A stretch of 64,000 bases of DNA from Pseudomonas sp. RIT288 (GCF_000631985.1 NZ_JFYN01000042.1:62001-126000); one strand, 5' to 3'; shown: positions 8,050 through 17,436, counted from the stretch's first letter. A program made the numbers and translations. The notes: generated from the sequence alone by a model not told the origin.

Positions 8050-8076
8050 AACATTGGTTCTGAAGCAGTCAAAGAA

Positions 8077-8105
8077 AGCCCGGCCTGATCAGCCGGGCTT
8101 TTTCA
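8077..8105 (+). terminator. Rho-independent terminator of the repeat-protein gene
   Basis: Stem AGCCCGGC / GCCGGGCT with loop CTGATCA followed by TTTTTC. It sits 27 bases after the stop of the repeat protein and before the diguanylate cyclase gene. Confidence 0.85.
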
Positions 8106-8240
8106 TTTTATCGTTTGCAGGCGTGGTTCTTTCCAACAATCAGCGTCAGAAAGGTCTTTGCCCTATGGAGCATCGGCGAAACTTCCGACGATGCTTATCC
8201 GAAACGACCGACTGGCAGCCCGACGCTTAATGCGCATACC

Positions 8241-9920
8241 ATGCGGCCACAACTTCCAAACAGAATTTTCCTGCCCATGCTCAAAGCCAGTCTGCGAAGC
8301 CACCTGACCCTCTGGTTCGCCGGTTTGTCCCTGCTGACACTGGTGAGCGTCGGCTTCTATGTCGGTCATATCGCCACCGAACAGATGAAGCAGGCCAGCG
8401 GCAATGCCCTGCTCAATACCGCGCGTTCGGCGGCGACGTTGCTCGGTGACCAGTTGCGCGAGCGCCAGCTGGAGGTCTACCTGCTCAGCCGTGCGCCGCA
8501 TCTGGAACGCGGCGATCTCGACAACCCGGCGATTCTCAAATCGATGCAACTGCGCACCCAGGCCCGTACCGAGTATGCGTGGATGGGCGTGACCGATGCC
8601 AATGGCCACGTGCATCAAGCGGTCAATAATTTGCTGGTCGGGCAATCGGTACAGCAGCGGCCATGGTTCCAGGCTGGCCTGCGGGGTGAGTACACCGGTG
8701 ATCCGCACGAAGCGGTGTTGCTGGCCAAACTGCTACCGGGAACGCCCAACGGTGAACCGCTGCGTTTCATCGACTTCGCCGCCCCGATCCGCAACGCCGA
8801 CGGCCAGGTGATTGGCGTGCTGGGGGCGCACGCGCACTGGAGCTGGGTCACGCGCATTGTCGAGTCGGCAGCGTTCTCGCATAAAAATGCATCGCCGGAT
8901 CTCGAAGCGCTGATCATCGATCACGACGGCAAGGTGCTGTACCCGGAAGCCCTGATGGGCCAGCAACTGGCGGTGAATGCTCCGAAGTTGTCGAGCTGGT
9001 CGGTCGGCAACGGTTACCTGACCAGCATGGTCACCGTACCGACGCCTTCGAGTACTGCGCTGTCCTGGTCGATTGCCGTGCGCCAGCCACTGGACACTGC
9101 CTTGGAGCCGGCGCACCTGCTGCTCTACAAATTGTTGCTGCTGGGGGTAGCCGCCGCAGTGGCGTTCGGGCTGGTGGCGTATTACCTGGCGCAGTACCTG
9201 AGCCGGCCGATCGAGCAACTCGCGCACTCGGCCAAACAGGTGCAGAACCAGCAGCCCGGCGCACACTTCCCGCTGCAACACCCGGTACAGGAAATCTCCC
9301 AGCTCGGACAGTCGCTCGACGCCATGACCCAGTCGCTGCTGGCCAAGGAGCGCGAACTGCAGGAAGCCAATGCCTCGCTGGAAGCTACCGTCGCCCAGCG
9401 CACCGCCGCACTGATGCAGGCCAATGCCGAACTGTTGAACCTGGCGACCCACGATGCCCTGACCGGCGTCTACAACCGCCGCCGTTTCGACGAGAAACTC
9501 AGCGAATACAGCCTGCTGTTCCGCCGCACCGGGCGACCGTTTGCCCTGCTGCTGATCGACGCCGATTACTTCAAGCGCATCAACGACACCTACGGCCATG
9601 CGATTGGCGACGACGTCCTGCAGCAATTGGCGCAACTCCTCCAGGCCAGCGTGCGTGCCACCGACTTCGTCGCCCGTTACGGCGGCGAGGAGTTCGCCGT
9701 GCTGCTGCCGGAAGTCGCCCAGCCTGATACTCCGGAGGTGGTCGCTGAGAAAATCCGTGCCGCCGTGGCCCAGGCGCACTTCCCCAACATCGGACAAGTC
9801 ACCGTGAGCATTGGCGTCGCTCTGGCCGATCCGGCGGACAACAGCCACACGATGCTGATCAAACGTGCCGATCAGCAGCTGTATCAGGCGAAAGCGGCGG
9901 GCCGTAATCAGGTGGCTTGA
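8241..9920 (+). CDS. Membrane diguanylate cyclase: Cache sensor, HAMP-like linker, GGDEF
   Basis: 559 residues from ATG 8241; ATG 8277 gives 547 and neither has a strong ribosome site. A first membrane helix (HLTLWFAGLSLLTLVSVGFYVG) is followed by a periplasmic dCache-type sensor of about 240 residues, a second helix (KLLLLGVAAAVAFGLVAYYL), a HAMP-like and coiled-coil linker (ERELQEANASLEATVAQRT), then the catalytic domain starting ATHDALTGVYNRRRF. The active-site motif is GGEEF at residues 481-485, and the inhibitory c-di-GMP site RATD lies at 472-475, five residues before it. It therefore should make c-di-GMP in response to an external signal, with product feedback. Confidence 0.9.
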   Translation: MRPQLPNRIFLPMLKASLRSHLTLWFAGLSLLTLVSVGFYVGHIATEQMKQASGNALLNTARSAATLLGDQLRERQLEVYLLSRAPHLERGDLDNPAILKSMQLRTQARTEYAWMGVTDANGHVHQAVNNLLVGQSVQQRPWFQAGLRGEYTGDPHEAVLLAKLLPGTPNGEPLRFIDFAAPIRNADGQVIGVLGAHAHWSWVTRIVESAAFSHKNASPDLEALIIDHDGKVLYPEALMGQQLAVNAPKLSSWSVGNGYLTSMVTVPTPSSTALSWSIAVRQPLDTALEPAHLLLYKLLLLGVAAAVAFGLVAYYLAQYLSRPIEQLAHSAKQVQNQQPGAHFPLQHPVQEISQLGQSLDAMTQSLLAKERELQEANASLEATVAQRTAALMQANAELLNLATHDALTGVYNRRRFDEKLSEYSLLFRRTGRPFALLLIDADYFKRINDTYGHAIGDDVLQQLAQLLQASVRATDFVARYGGEEFAVLLPEVAQPDTPEVVAEKIRAAVAQAHFPNIGQVTVSIGVALADPADNSHTMLIKRADQQLYQAKAAGRNQVA

Positions 9921-9983
9921 TCAGCCCTCCTTGACTTCGCAAATGCCGTTGGCCTGGTTTGCCGGACCGGCCGAGCAAAATCT

Positions 9984-10370
9984 TTAATCGGAGAATTGCT
10001 GCAGATACGCCAACAGATTATCGACCTTCTCCTGATCGCTCAGCCCCCAGAAAATCATCCGCGTCCCCGGTACCACGCCCTTCGGATCTTTCAGATACGC
10101 GGTCAGCGTGTCGCGATCCCAGGTCTTGCCGGAGTTTTTCATCGCCTCGGAATACACGTAATTGGCCGACGTCCCGGCGGGTCGGCCGATGATGCCGTTG
10201 AGTTGCGGACCGAACCCCGGGCGCGCGTCCGGGCCAACCTGGTGGCAGCCGCCGCACAGACGCGGAAAGATCTTCTCGCCGGCGGCTGGATCGCCTGCGG
10301 CACGGGCGGTTGAGCTGAACAGCACGGCGGTTGCGGTCAGGGCAAGAAGGAGTGAAACGGTGTTTTTCAT
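9984..10370 (-). CDS. Small class I cytochrome c, periplasmic
   Basis: 128 residues from the ATG at 10370, preceded by GGAACG. A signal peptide (KNTVSLLLALTATAVLFSSTARA/AGD) precedes the haem-attachment motif CGGCH and the distal region PGTRMIFWGL, where Met is the likely second iron ligand. The layout (GEKIFPRLCGGCHQVG, GPQLNGIIGRPAG, YLKDPKGVVPGTRM) is that of cytochrome c2/c550-like electron carriers. It would shuttle electrons between periplasmic dehydrogenases or bc1 and an oxidase. Its partner is not evident from the neighbours. Confidence 0.88.
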   Translation of the reverse strand: MKNTVSLLLALTATAVLFSSTARAAGDPAAGEKIFPRLCGGCHQVGPDARPGFGPQLNGIIGRPAGTSANYVYSEAMKNSGKTWDRDTLTAYLKDPKGVVPGTRMIFWGLSDQEKVDNLLAYLQQFSD

Positions 10371-10434
10371 CGGGCGTTCCAAAACGGTGTGATGCAGTTG
10401 AGGCAAGGCTAACACTTTGTGGCGAGGGAGCTTT

Positions 10435-11781
10435 TTACAGATAAGCGCCGATGACCTTTCTGACGGTGATCAATGCCTGACGCAGCACATCCATCGGCAC
10501 CGAACCCAACGCCAGCCGAATCGCATGCGGCACATGCGCCGACACCGCGAACGGCTCGGCGGTGGTCACCGAAATCTGCTGGTGCATCAACTCCACCACA
10601 ATCTGATCGGCGCGCACGTCCTCCGGCAGCGGCAGCCACAGGAAATAGGAGGATGGATGACCGATGCAAGTCAGCCCTTGCAACAACTCGGCGGCGAGCA
10701 TTTGCCGGGCCCTGGTGTCGTCGCGTTTTTGTTGTTCCAGCAGGGTCACGGTGCCGTCGTCGAGCCAGCCGCAAGCCATCGCGGTCATCACGCCGGGGGT
10801 GTTCCAGGTGGTCGCGCGAATGATCCGCTCCAGCGCCGGCACCGCGTGCAGCGGTGCGGCAATGAAACCGACGCGCAGGCCAGTGGCAATGTTCTTCGAG
10901 AGTCCCGACACGTACACCGTGCGTTCCGGTGCCAGATCGACCAGGGGACGCGGTGGGTTTTCCACCAGAAAGGCGTAGGCCGCGTCTTCGATGAGGGTCA
11001 GATCATGGCGGCGGGCGAGCGCGACCAATTGCTCGCGCTGTTCGATCGGCGTCACCCAACCCAATGGATTGTGCAGGGTCGGCATGCTGTAAATCGCACG
11101 CACTGAACGGCTGCGGCAAAGTTTTTCCAGCGCCACCAGATCCGGCCCGTGATCACCGGACGGAATAGCCACCACTTCCAGATGCAGCGCTTCGGCCAAC
11201 ACCTTGAAGCCGGAATAAGTCAGCGCATCCGCCGCAATCACATCACCGGGTTTGAGCAAGGCCATCAGCGTCACGGCCAACCCTTGCTGGGCACCGTTGA
11301 CGATCAACACTTGCCCGGCATCAACCAACACCCCGCGAGCCTGCAAATGCTGCGCAATCGAGGCGCGCTCATGCTGGCGCCCGGCGTGGGGTTGATAACG
11401 CAGCAAGGCTTCCAGGTCACCCGACAGCGCCAACTGGCGTAACGCCGTACGCAACAGGTCGGCCTGACCGGGCAGCGATGGATAGTTGAAATTCAGGTCG
11501 ATCATGCCGACTGCCACGTCTTTCTGGTCGATGCCCTGCCCCGGCGACAACGAGGTTTCGCGCACAAACGTCCCGCGCCCGGTTTCGCCGCTGACCAGCC
11601 CCATCGCCTCAAGCTCGGCGTATACCCGCGACGCAGTGACCAGTGCCAGCCCCGCACTGGCCGCCAGTTCCCGGTGAGTCGGCAATCGGGTTCCGGGCGC
11701 CAGACGCCCCGCGCGAATGTCCGCAGCATAGGCGTCAACCAGGGTCTTGTAGCGCGAGCGCGGCATGCTGCATGTATCCAT
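10435..11781 (-). CDS. MocR-family regulator: GntR-type winged helix plus aminotransferase fold
   Basis: 448 residues from ATG 11781. An N-terminal winged helix (YAADIRAGRLAPGTRLPTHRELAASAGLALVTASRVYAEL, shown here as the GntR pattern) joins a class I aminotransferase-like domain. The PLP-binding lysine is predicted at Lys296 in VSGLSKNIATG. MocR proteins use PLP as a ligand sensor rather than as a catalyst in most studied cases. It is divergent from an EamA transporter gene with 75 bases between the starts, the usual arrangement in which the regulator controls the exporter. A fragment of a class B REP abuts the 3' end. Confidence 0.88.
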   Translation of the reverse strand: MDTCSMPRSRYKTLVDAYAADIRAGRLAPGTRLPTHRELAASAGLALVTASRVYAELEAMGLVSGETGRGTFVRETSLSPGQGIDQKDVAVGMIDLNFNYPSLPGQADLLRTALRQLALSGDLEALLRYQPHAGRQHERASIAQHLQARGVLVDAGQVLIVNGAQQGLAVTLMALLKPGDVIAADALTYSGFKVLAEALHLEVVAIPSGDHGPDLVALEKLCRSRSVRAIYSMPTLHNPLGWVTPIEQREQLVALARRHDLTLIEDAAYAFLVENPPRPLVDLAPERTVYVSGLSKNIATGLRVGFIAAPLHAVPALERIIRATTWNTPGVMTAMACGWLDDGTVTLLEQQKRDDTRARQMLAAELLQGLTCIGHPSSYFLWLPLPEDVRADQIVVELMHQQISVTTAEPFAVSAHVPHAIRLALGSVPMDVLRQALITVRKVIGAYL

Positions 11782-11856
11782 GACAATTATTTGATTGTGC
11801 TGATTCTCAGCCTCAGGATGGCTCGAACGCAACCCACCTCTTGAGCGTGACCTTGT

Positions 11857-12750
11857 ATGGAACGGACTTCGAACCTGGTTAACCCGGCCCTGGAAAAAAC
11901 CAGCGGCTGGATCAATGGCTTTATCGGCGTGCTGATCTTCAGCGGATCGCTACCCGCCACACGTCTGGCGGTGCTGGAATTCGATCCGGTGTTTCTCACC
12001 GTGGCGCGCGCGGCCATTGCCGGCGTATTGGCGGTCTTTCTGTTGTGGCTGTTTCGTGAACGGCGTCCGGCACGCGATCAGTGGTGGTCGTTATTGATTG
12101 TGGCGTTGGGCGTGGTGTTGGGATTTCCACTGCTGACGGCATTGGCGCTGCAACACGTGACGTCTGCGCATTCGATTGTGTTTGTAGGATTGCTGCCACT
12201 GGCAACGGCGATTTTTGCCGTACTGCGTGGCGGCGAGCACCCGCGACCGGTGTTCTGGCTGTTCTCGATTCTCGGCAGCGCGTTGGTCGTCGGCTTCGCC
12301 CTGTCACAGGGGCTGACCGCTTCACCCACCGGCGACCTGCTGATGCTCGCGGCGATTCTGGCCTGTGGCCTGGGTTATGCCGAAGGCGCGAAACTCTCAC
12401 GGATCCTCGGCGGCTGGCAGGTGATCTGCTGGGCGCTGGTGTTATCGCTGCCGGTGATGGCCTTGCTCAGCCTGTGGCTGGCGCCCGCCTCGTTCAGCCA
12501 CGTCAGCCTGTCGGCCTGGATGTGCCTGACGTACGTGGCGTTGTTCAGCATGCTGATCGGCTTTGTTTTCTGGTATCGCGGCCTGGCCCAAGGCGGGATC
12601 GCGGCGGTCGGTCAACTGCAATTGCTGCAGCCGTTTTTCGGTCTGACGCTGGCGGCGACGTTGCTGCATGAGCAGGTCAGCGTCGGCATGCTGGCGGTGA
12701 CGGTAGGCGTCATCTTCTGCGTAGCCGGGGCAAAGAAATTCGCCAAATAA
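11857..12750 (+). CDS. EamA/DMT family inner-membrane transporter
   Basis: 297 residues with about ten hydrophobic segments in two EamA repeats, the typical size of drug/metabolite exporters. The first repeat starts WINGFIGVLIFSGSLPATRLAVLEFDPVFLTVARA and the second ends LAATLLHEQVSVGMLAVTVGVIFCVAGAKKF. It is divergent from the MocR regulator and probably controlled by it; MocR-EamA pairs often respond to amino acids or vitamin B6-type compounds. Substrate is not known. Confidence 0.87.
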   Translation: MERTSNLVNPALEKTSGWINGFIGVLIFSGSLPATRLAVLEFDPVFLTVARAAIAGVLAVFLLWLFRERRPARDQWWSLLIVALGVVLGFPLLTALALQHVTSAHSIVFVGLLPLATAIFAVLRGGEHPRPVFWLFSILGSALVVGFALSQGLTASPTGDLLMLAAILACGLGYAEGAKLSRILGGWQVICWALVLSLPVMALLSLWLAPASFSHVSLSAWMCLTYVALFSMLIGFVFWYRGLAQGGIAAVGQLQLLQPFFGLTLAATLLHEQVSVGMLAVTVGVIFCVAGAKKFAK

Positions 12751-12760
12751 CCCCACCGTC

Positions 12761-12850
12761 CCTGTAGGAGCTGCCGCAGGCTGCGATCTTTTGACGTTGA
12801 TCTTTTAAAAAACCAGATCAAAAGATCGCAGCCTTCGGCAACTCCTACAG
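12761..12850. repeat. REP pair, class A, inverted
   Basis: CCTGTAGGAGCTGCCGCAGG and its complement face each other around ACGTTGATCTTTTAAAAAACC. It lies between two convergent genes (EamA transporter and SulP transporter) and can form a long hairpin, so it may act as a transcript end for both. Confidence 0.88.
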
Positions 12851-12854
12851 GGGA

Positions 12855-14300
12855 TCAGTGGTGTTCGACGCCCGCGCGCTTGAGCAGTTTCTTGCAGCGC
12901 TCGGACAGATGAAACACCTGCAACTCCTTCCCGGCCTTGGCGTATCGCTCACGCAAGGTTTTCAACGCGGCAATCGCCGAATAGTCAACGAAGCTCAAAT
13001 GCCGGCAATCCAGCGTCACCCGGGACGGATCATTGGCCGGGTCGAACTGGTTGAGAAACGGCGTGGTCGAGGCGAAAAACAGTGTGCCGTGCAGACGGTA
13101 GAGTTTGCTACCGTCGGCTTCCAGATGTTCATCGGCGTACAGCTCGCGGGCCTGCTGCCAGGCGAAATTCAGCGCGGCGATGATGATCCCGCACAGCACG
13201 GCGGTGGCCAGGTCGGTGAACACGGTGATGCTGGTCACGGCGATGATCACCAGTACATCGTTGAGCGGCACTTTGTTCACCACCCGCAACGAGGCCCAGG
13301 CGAAGGTCTGTTGCGAGACCACGAACATCACGCCCACCAGTGCCGCCAGCGGAATACGCTCGATCAGCGGCGACAGAAACAGGATGAACAGCAGAATCAA
13401 GCCACCCGCCACCACACCGGATAAACGCCCACGGCCGCCGGAGCTGAGGTTGATCACGGTCTGGCCGATCATTGCGCAACCGCCCATGCCACCGAACGCG
13501 CCCGAGACCATGTTCGCCGCGCCCAGCGCTACGCATTCGCGATCCGGGTAACCACGGGTTTCGGTGATTTCATCGGTGAGGTTCAGGGTCAGCAGGGTTT
13601 CCAGCAGACCAACCAGTGCCATCAGAATCGCGTACGGGGCGATGATGCGCAGGGTCTCCAGGTTCCACGGGATGTCCGGCAGCGCGAAGCTCGGCAGACC
13701 GCCGGCGATGTGCGCCATGTCACCAAGGGTGCGCGTCGGCAGACCGAACAGATAGACCAGCAGGCCCACGCCGAGGATCGCCACCAATGCCGGGGGCACC
13801 GCGCGGGTCAGGCGCGGCAGAATGTAGACGATGGCCATGGTCAGCAGTACCAGCCCGGTCATCAGGTACAACGGCGTGCCGCTGAGCCAGTGTTCGCCGC
13901 TCTTGAAATGCTCCAGTTGCGCCAGCGCAATGATGATCGCCAGACCGTTGACGAAGCCGAGCATCACCGGGTGCGGCACCATGCGCACCAGTTTTCCCAG
14001 GCGCAACAAGCCGAACGCCATCATGATCAGACCACCGAGCAACACCGTTGCCAGCAGGTATTGCACGCCGTGCTGCACCACCAGCGCGACGATCACCACC
14101 GCCATCGAGCCCGCCGCCCCGGAGACCATTCCCGGCCGGCCACCGAACAACGCGGTCAGCGTACAAATGATGAAGGCGCCGTATAGGCCCATCAGCGGAT
14201 TGAGATGCGCCACCAGCGCGAACGCAATGCATTCGGGCAACAGGGCAAACGAGGTGGTGAGTCCGGCCAGGACATCGGCGCGCAGACGTTTCGGTTTCAT
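12855..14300 (-). CDS. SulP family inorganic anion transporter with STAS domain
   Basis: 481 residues. The SulP core begins RADVLAGLTTSFALLPECIAFALVAHLNPLMGLY and holds ten or more membrane segments. The cytoplasmic STAS domain occupies roughly the last 90 residues (LHGTLFFASTTPFLNQFD, then VTLDCRHLSFVDYSAIAALKTL). This family moves sulfate, bicarbonate or other anions, often with Na+ or H+; without a carbonic anhydrase or sulfur genes next to it the substrate is open. It ends five bases from a REP pair. Confidence 0.9.
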   Translation of the reverse strand: MKPKRLRADVLAGLTTSFALLPECIAFALVAHLNPLMGLYGAFIICTLTALFGGRPGMVSGAAGSMAVVIVALVVQHGVQYLLATVLLGGLIMMAFGLLRLGKLVRMVPHPVMLGFVNGLAIIIALAQLEHFKSGEHWLSGTPLYLMTGLVLLTMAIVYILPRLTRAVPPALVAILGVGLLVYLFGLPTRTLGDMAHIAGGLPSFALPDIPWNLETLRIIAPYAILMALVGLLETLLTLNLTDEITETRGYPDRECVALGAANMVSGAFGGMGGCAMIGQTVINLSSGGRGRLSGVVAGGLILLFILFLSPLIERIPLAALVGVMFVVSQQTFAWASLRVVNKVPLNDVLVIIAVTSITVFTDLATAVLCGIIIAALNFAWQQARELYADEHLEADGSKLYRLHGTLFFASTTPFLNQFDPANDPSRVTLDCRHLSFVDYSAIAALKTLRERYAKAGKELQVFHLSERCKKLLKRAGVEHH

Positions 14301-14457
14301 GGCTTACCTGTCTGACGGCCGACGAGCGCGGCCGCTGATGTTCGTAAAAAAGTGGGGTGCGGATGTTACGGAATAGTTCGGAATCGGGCCAGCGATCGCT
14401 GACACCCGTCGACGCACGATTTATGCTGACGCGCTTCTGCCTCCATCGAGTACGACC

Positions 14458-14748
14458 ATGACTGCATTGCTGACCGCCCGCGACGTTTGCCAGCGCTTGC
14501 GCGAGGCTGCGCTGGGCGTGCTGATGTTCAACAGATCCGAGACGCCCGCTGATACCGGACTGGTTGCGGTCGATATCGAGGGCTGGCGCCTGTTGCTGGA
14601 TGTTGAGGGTGGGCGCTTGCATCACTGTGAACAGTGCCGCTGCCCGGATGGCCGCGAATGGCATTTCAACAGTCGTTATGGCACCGACCCGGTGAATCTG
14701 CTCAGTACCTGGGAACTGGCGCAGATCGAGAATCTGTTGAAGCACTGA
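14458..14748 (+). CDS. Small conserved hypothetical protein (DUF7693-like)
   Basis: 96 residues, no signal peptide or membrane segment. It begins TALLTARDVCQRLREAALG and ends GTDPVNLLSTWELAQIENLL. A CEQCRCPDG cluster of three cysteines near residue 60 could bind a metal. From memory this resembles a small Pseudomonas family now called DUF7693; I could not check it. The GTACGACC before ATG gives no strong ribosome site, but codon usage matches the neighbours. Function unknown. Confidence 0.65.
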   Translation: MTALLTARDVCQRLREAALGVLMFNRSETPADTGLVAVDIEGWRLLLDVEGGRLHHCEQCRCPDGREWHFNSRYGTDPVNLLSTWELAQIENLLKH

Positions 14749-14768
14749 GCGCTTCACGGTGAAGTCGA

Positions 14769-14797
14769 TTGCTCAATGATGGCACTCTGCCCATAAT
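14769..14797 (+). promoter_or_regulatory. Candidate sigma-70 promoter for the lipoprotein gene at 14831
   Basis: TTGCTC and CATAAT are separated by 17 bases, and the -10 ends 33 bases before the start codon. Both hexamers match the consensus at four or more positions. No mapping data. Confidence 0.45.
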
Positions 14798-14830
14798 TCG
14801 GCCCCCTTATTCCTCACGCAAGGAAACGCC

Positions 14831-15376
14831 GTGAAAAAGTCTCTGTTGTTGATCCCGATGCTGGCAGTGCTGCTGCAAGGTTGTGGCATGACCATGACCC
14901 GCTATGAGCCGAGCTTCGAAAACGTTCAAAAGCTCAAGCAGACCCCGCCCCTGCAGGCGATCAGCAATCCTCAGGTAACTGCCGAGTCCGGCGAAGGTTC
15001 GCTGACAGTGCGGGCCAACCCGGTGCGCTCGCCATCCGGCAGCATCCCGGCGCATATCCAGGACGCGATCACCGAAGAACTGCGCAAGGCCGGTCTGCTT
15101 GATCCGCAGGCCCAGCGTCAGTTGAAAGTGCTGGTGGTGAAGAACAATCTGTCGGCCGGCATGGGCACGGGCGATGGCGAACTCGCTGCACGCTTCACTC
15201 TGCTTAATGGGCAGAACGTGGTCTACGACGCGACCAAGCATGTCAGCAGCCAGTGGAGCAGCAGCTTCTTCGGTTTCATTGCGATTCCGAACGCGGTCAA
15301 CGCCTATAACCCGATGCTGCGTGATCTGTTGAAGGAACTGTACAGCGATCCTCAGTTCATCCAAGCCCTGAAGTAA
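14831..15376 (+). CDS. Outer-membrane-type lipoprotein, DUF4410-like
   Basis: 181 residues. The signal is KKSLLLIPMLAVLLQGC with lipobox LLQGC, and the second mature residue is Gly, so retention in the inner membrane is not predicted. The mature domain (AHIQDAITEELRKAGLLDPQ, LKVLVVKNNLSAG, ARFTLLNGQNVVYDATKHV) has the pattern of lipoproteins that resemble the DUF4410 family, small alpha/beta domains of unknown role. It converges with another lipoprotein gene and shares a terminator with it. AAGGAAACGCC precedes ATG. Confidence 0.7.
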   Translation: MKKSLLLIPMLAVLLQGCGMTMTRYEPSFENVQKLKQTPPLQAISNPQVTAESGEGSLTVRANPVRSPSGSIPAHIQDAITEELRKAGLLDPQAQRQLKVLVVKNNLSAGMGTGDGELAARFTLLNGQNVVYDATKHVSSQWSSSFFGFIAIPNAVNAYNPMLRDLLKELYSDPQFIQALK

Positions 15377-15380
15377 GGGC

Positions 15381-15413
15381 AAAAAAAGAGCCGCGATTGC
15401 GGCTCTTTTTTTT
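15381..15413. terminator. Bidirectional rho-independent terminator
   Basis: Seven A residues, the stem AGAGCCGC / GCGGCTCT with loop GATT, then eight T residues. The symmetric A and T tracts let it end both convergent lipoprotein transcripts. Confidence 0.9.
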
Positions 15414-15417
15414 GACA

Positions 15418-16053
15418 TCAGGCCCGCGGAGTACGAGTCTCGAGTGCCGAGTATTTCAGGTTGTTGTTGTCGATCATCTGCTTCAGCAGCGCGTTGACCT
15501 GACGGGCGAACGTATCGTTGACCGCCGCCTTCGGGGTGTTGCCCATCAACGGGATGAACCAGATACCGATCCAGGTACCGACCGCATCATGGTTGCTCGC
15601 GGTGGTTAGCGCCTGACCCGTTCCGTCCACGGCTTCGAGGCTCATGGTGTACTGATCGGTGCCGTACGCCGGAATCACCCCCAGGCTGAAACCACTGATG
15701 AAGCCCAGTACCATCGAACCGGCATTCGGCGGATGGTTGTACATTTTCAGACGCAGGCTGTAGTCACCCGGCTGCTTCTGGAACTCGTCCAGGGTAACGC
15801 GGCCGAACAGACCCGAATCGCTCAGAATCTTTTGCAGCTCTGGTTTGAGCTGGTCACGCGCCTGCGGCACTTCTACGGCCGAAGCGCTTTTCGGTTCGCC
15901 CTGATAGAAGTCGAAGTCCACATAGACATTGGGTTTGTTGGCGTAGCTGGCCATAGATGGCAGCTTGACCGGCGGGACTTCGTCTTTGGTGAAACTGGCA
16001 CAACCACCGAGCGCAAGCACCAGGCCCAGCGCCAGGATTTTCCCGAATTGCAT
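15418..16053 (-). CDS. Hypothetical lipoprotein, 211 aa
   Basis: The signal FGKILALGLVLALGGC has lipobox LGGC, giving lipid anchoring at about Cys18. The mature part has KPNVYVDFDFYQGEP and a long hydrophobic, glycine-rich stretch (MVLGFISGFSLGVIPAYG) near residue 120, then a second (WIGIWFIPLMG), which could be membrane-associated hairpins. The C-terminal helix is NDTFARQVNALLKQMIDNNN. It and the convergent lipoprotein at 14831 have similar size and a similar late hydrophobic motif, so they may be distant relatives. No function recognised. Confidence 0.65.
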   Translation of the reverse strand: MQFGKILALGLVLALGGCASFTKDEVPPVKLPSMASYANKPNVYVDFDFYQGEPKSASAVEVPQARDQLKPELQKILSDSGLFGRVTLDEFQKQPGDYSLRLKMYNHPPNAGSMVLGFISGFSLGVIPAYGTDQYTMSLEAVDGTGQALTTASNHDAVGTWIGIWFIPLMGNTPKAAVNDTFARQVNALLKQMIDNNNLKYSALETRTPRA

Positions 16054-16181
16054 GTTGTCTTCCCTATGTGAACCGAGCCAAATGATAGCAATGAGCCTCC
16101 ATTGCGGAAGCCGGGCGGATTCTAGAGAGAGCGCTCGCTTGAGGAAAGGCTGAAGCGGAAAATTTACACAAAATATGCGGA

Positions 16182-16640
16182 TCAGCCCTGCCGCAAATCG
16201 AGCATGTAGGTGTAGTAGCCGGTATCACGCACATAACCCAGCGACTCATATAAACCCTGCGCCGTGAGGTTGTCGGTCGCGGTTTCCAGCACCAGCCCTT
16301 TGGCGCCGGTTTGCAGCGCGAAGTCCCGCGCGGTATTCATCAGCAACCGTCCGACGCCACAACCACGGGCGGCGGGCGCGGTGAACAAATCGCTGAGCAA
16401 CCAGCTGCGATGGGCATCAATCGAGGAAAACGTCGGATACAGCTGCACGAAACCCAGCGCTTCGGCGTTTTCATCCTGTGCGAGGAAAATAGCCGACTCG
16501 TTGCCGGCCATGCGCTCGGCGATGAAGGCGCGCGATTGCTCAAGGTTCGACGGCTGCTGATAGAAACCGCGATAGGCGTCGAACAGTTTTGCCACCGCCT
16601 CCAAATGAGTCGCCGTAGCGCGAAGTGCCTTGATGGCCAT
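16182..16640 (-). CDS. GNAT family N-acetyltransferase
   Basis: 152 residues. The acetyl-CoA-binding region is LSDLFTAPAARGCGVGRLLMNTARDFA (R-G-C-G-V-G), and the C-terminal NLTAQGLYESLGYVRDTGYYTYML is typical of amino-acid or small-amine acetyltransferases. Start is supported by GGAGGGAACATGG context. Neighbours do not indicate a substrate. Confidence 0.85.
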   Translation of the reverse strand: MAIKALRATATHLEAVAKLFDAYRGFYQQPSNLEQSRAFIAERMAGNESAIFLAQDENAEALGFVQLYPTFSSIDAHRSWLLSDLFTAPAARGCGVGRLLMNTARDFALQTGAKGLVLETATDNLTAQGLYESLGYVRDTGYYTYMLDLRQG

Positions 16641-16742
16641 GTTCCCTCCCCCCCGATTTTTTGATTATCGAACCCGCTTAGCGCTCTCGAACGAGTTAGC
16701 TGGCCTCATCGCTATATAGTTTTGTATATTGCGAAACCGAAA

Positions 16743-17426
16743 ATGTCAGTACCTGCCCATGCCATTCACTCACACCGTATTCCCATGAGCGCCATCCGTG
16801 TACGCAACGAGCAACTGATCCTCGCCGCCGCCAGCGAAGAGTTTGCCGCCAACGGTTTCGACGCCACCCAGACCAGCAACATCGCCGCCCGTGCCGGCGT
16901 ACCCAAGGCCAACCTGTATTACTACTTCCAGACCAAGGAAAACCTCTATTCCAAAGTCTTGCTGGGATTTGTCGAACCGCTGCTGGAAGCCTCGGCGGCG
17001 CTACGCGAAAGCGACGACCCCATGATCGGCCTGCGCGCCTACATCGCCGCGCGCATCCGCATCGCCCGTGAACACCCGGCCATCGCCAAGGTTTTCAGCG
17101 GCGAACTGCTGCTCGGCGCCCGCCAATTGCCCCACGAATGCCGCGACCTGCTGCACGCCGAAGCCCGACGCAACGTCGAATGCCTGCGCAGTTGGATCGA
17201 ACGCGGCCTGTTGGCGCCGGTAGACCCGGAGCATCTGATGCTGTTCATCTGGTCGGCGACCCGCACCTACACCAATATCGGCTGGCAGATGGGCTGCATC
17301 ACCGGGCGCGCAGTGCCGCAGGATGAGGATTATCAGACAGCGGCGCAGACGATTACGCGAATGGTGCTGGAGGGCGTCGTGCCACCGCAGGTTGGGGAGA
17401 TTCGTCGGGTATTGTTTGCGACTTGA
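16743..17426 (+). CDS. TetR/AcrR family transcriptional regulator (RutR-like C-terminus)
   Basis: 227 residues from ATG 16743; ATG 16785 is a possible shorter start and ATG 16722 a longer one. The helix-turn-helix lies in ILAAASEEFAANGFDATQTSNIAARAGVPKANLYYYFQTKENLY. The ligand domain includes RIAREHPAIAKVFSGELLLGARQLP, which resembles the C-terminal domain of RutR-type regulators of pyrimidine catabolism. No rut genes are near, so the target is unknown; the adjacent divergent gene is an acetyltransferase. Confidence 0.85.
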   Translation: MSVPAHAIHSHRIPMSAIRVRNEQLILAAASEEFAANGFDATQTSNIAARAGVPKANLYYYFQTKENLYSKVLLGFVEPLLEASAALRESDDPMIGLRAYIAARIRIAREHPAIAKVFSGELLLGARQLPHECRDLLHAEARRNVECLRSWIERGLLAPVDPEHLMLFIWSATRTYTNIGWQMGCITGRAVPQDEDYQTAAQTITRMVLEGVVPPQVGEIRRVLFAT

Positions 17427-17436
17427 GGTATGAGGG

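Noticed and set aside
7447..8072. Overlapping frames of 116-181 codons on both strands at the 13-residue-repeat gene
   Set aside because: They arise from the 39-bp period. Only the frame from 7570 has a signal peptide, ribosome site and terminator in the right places.
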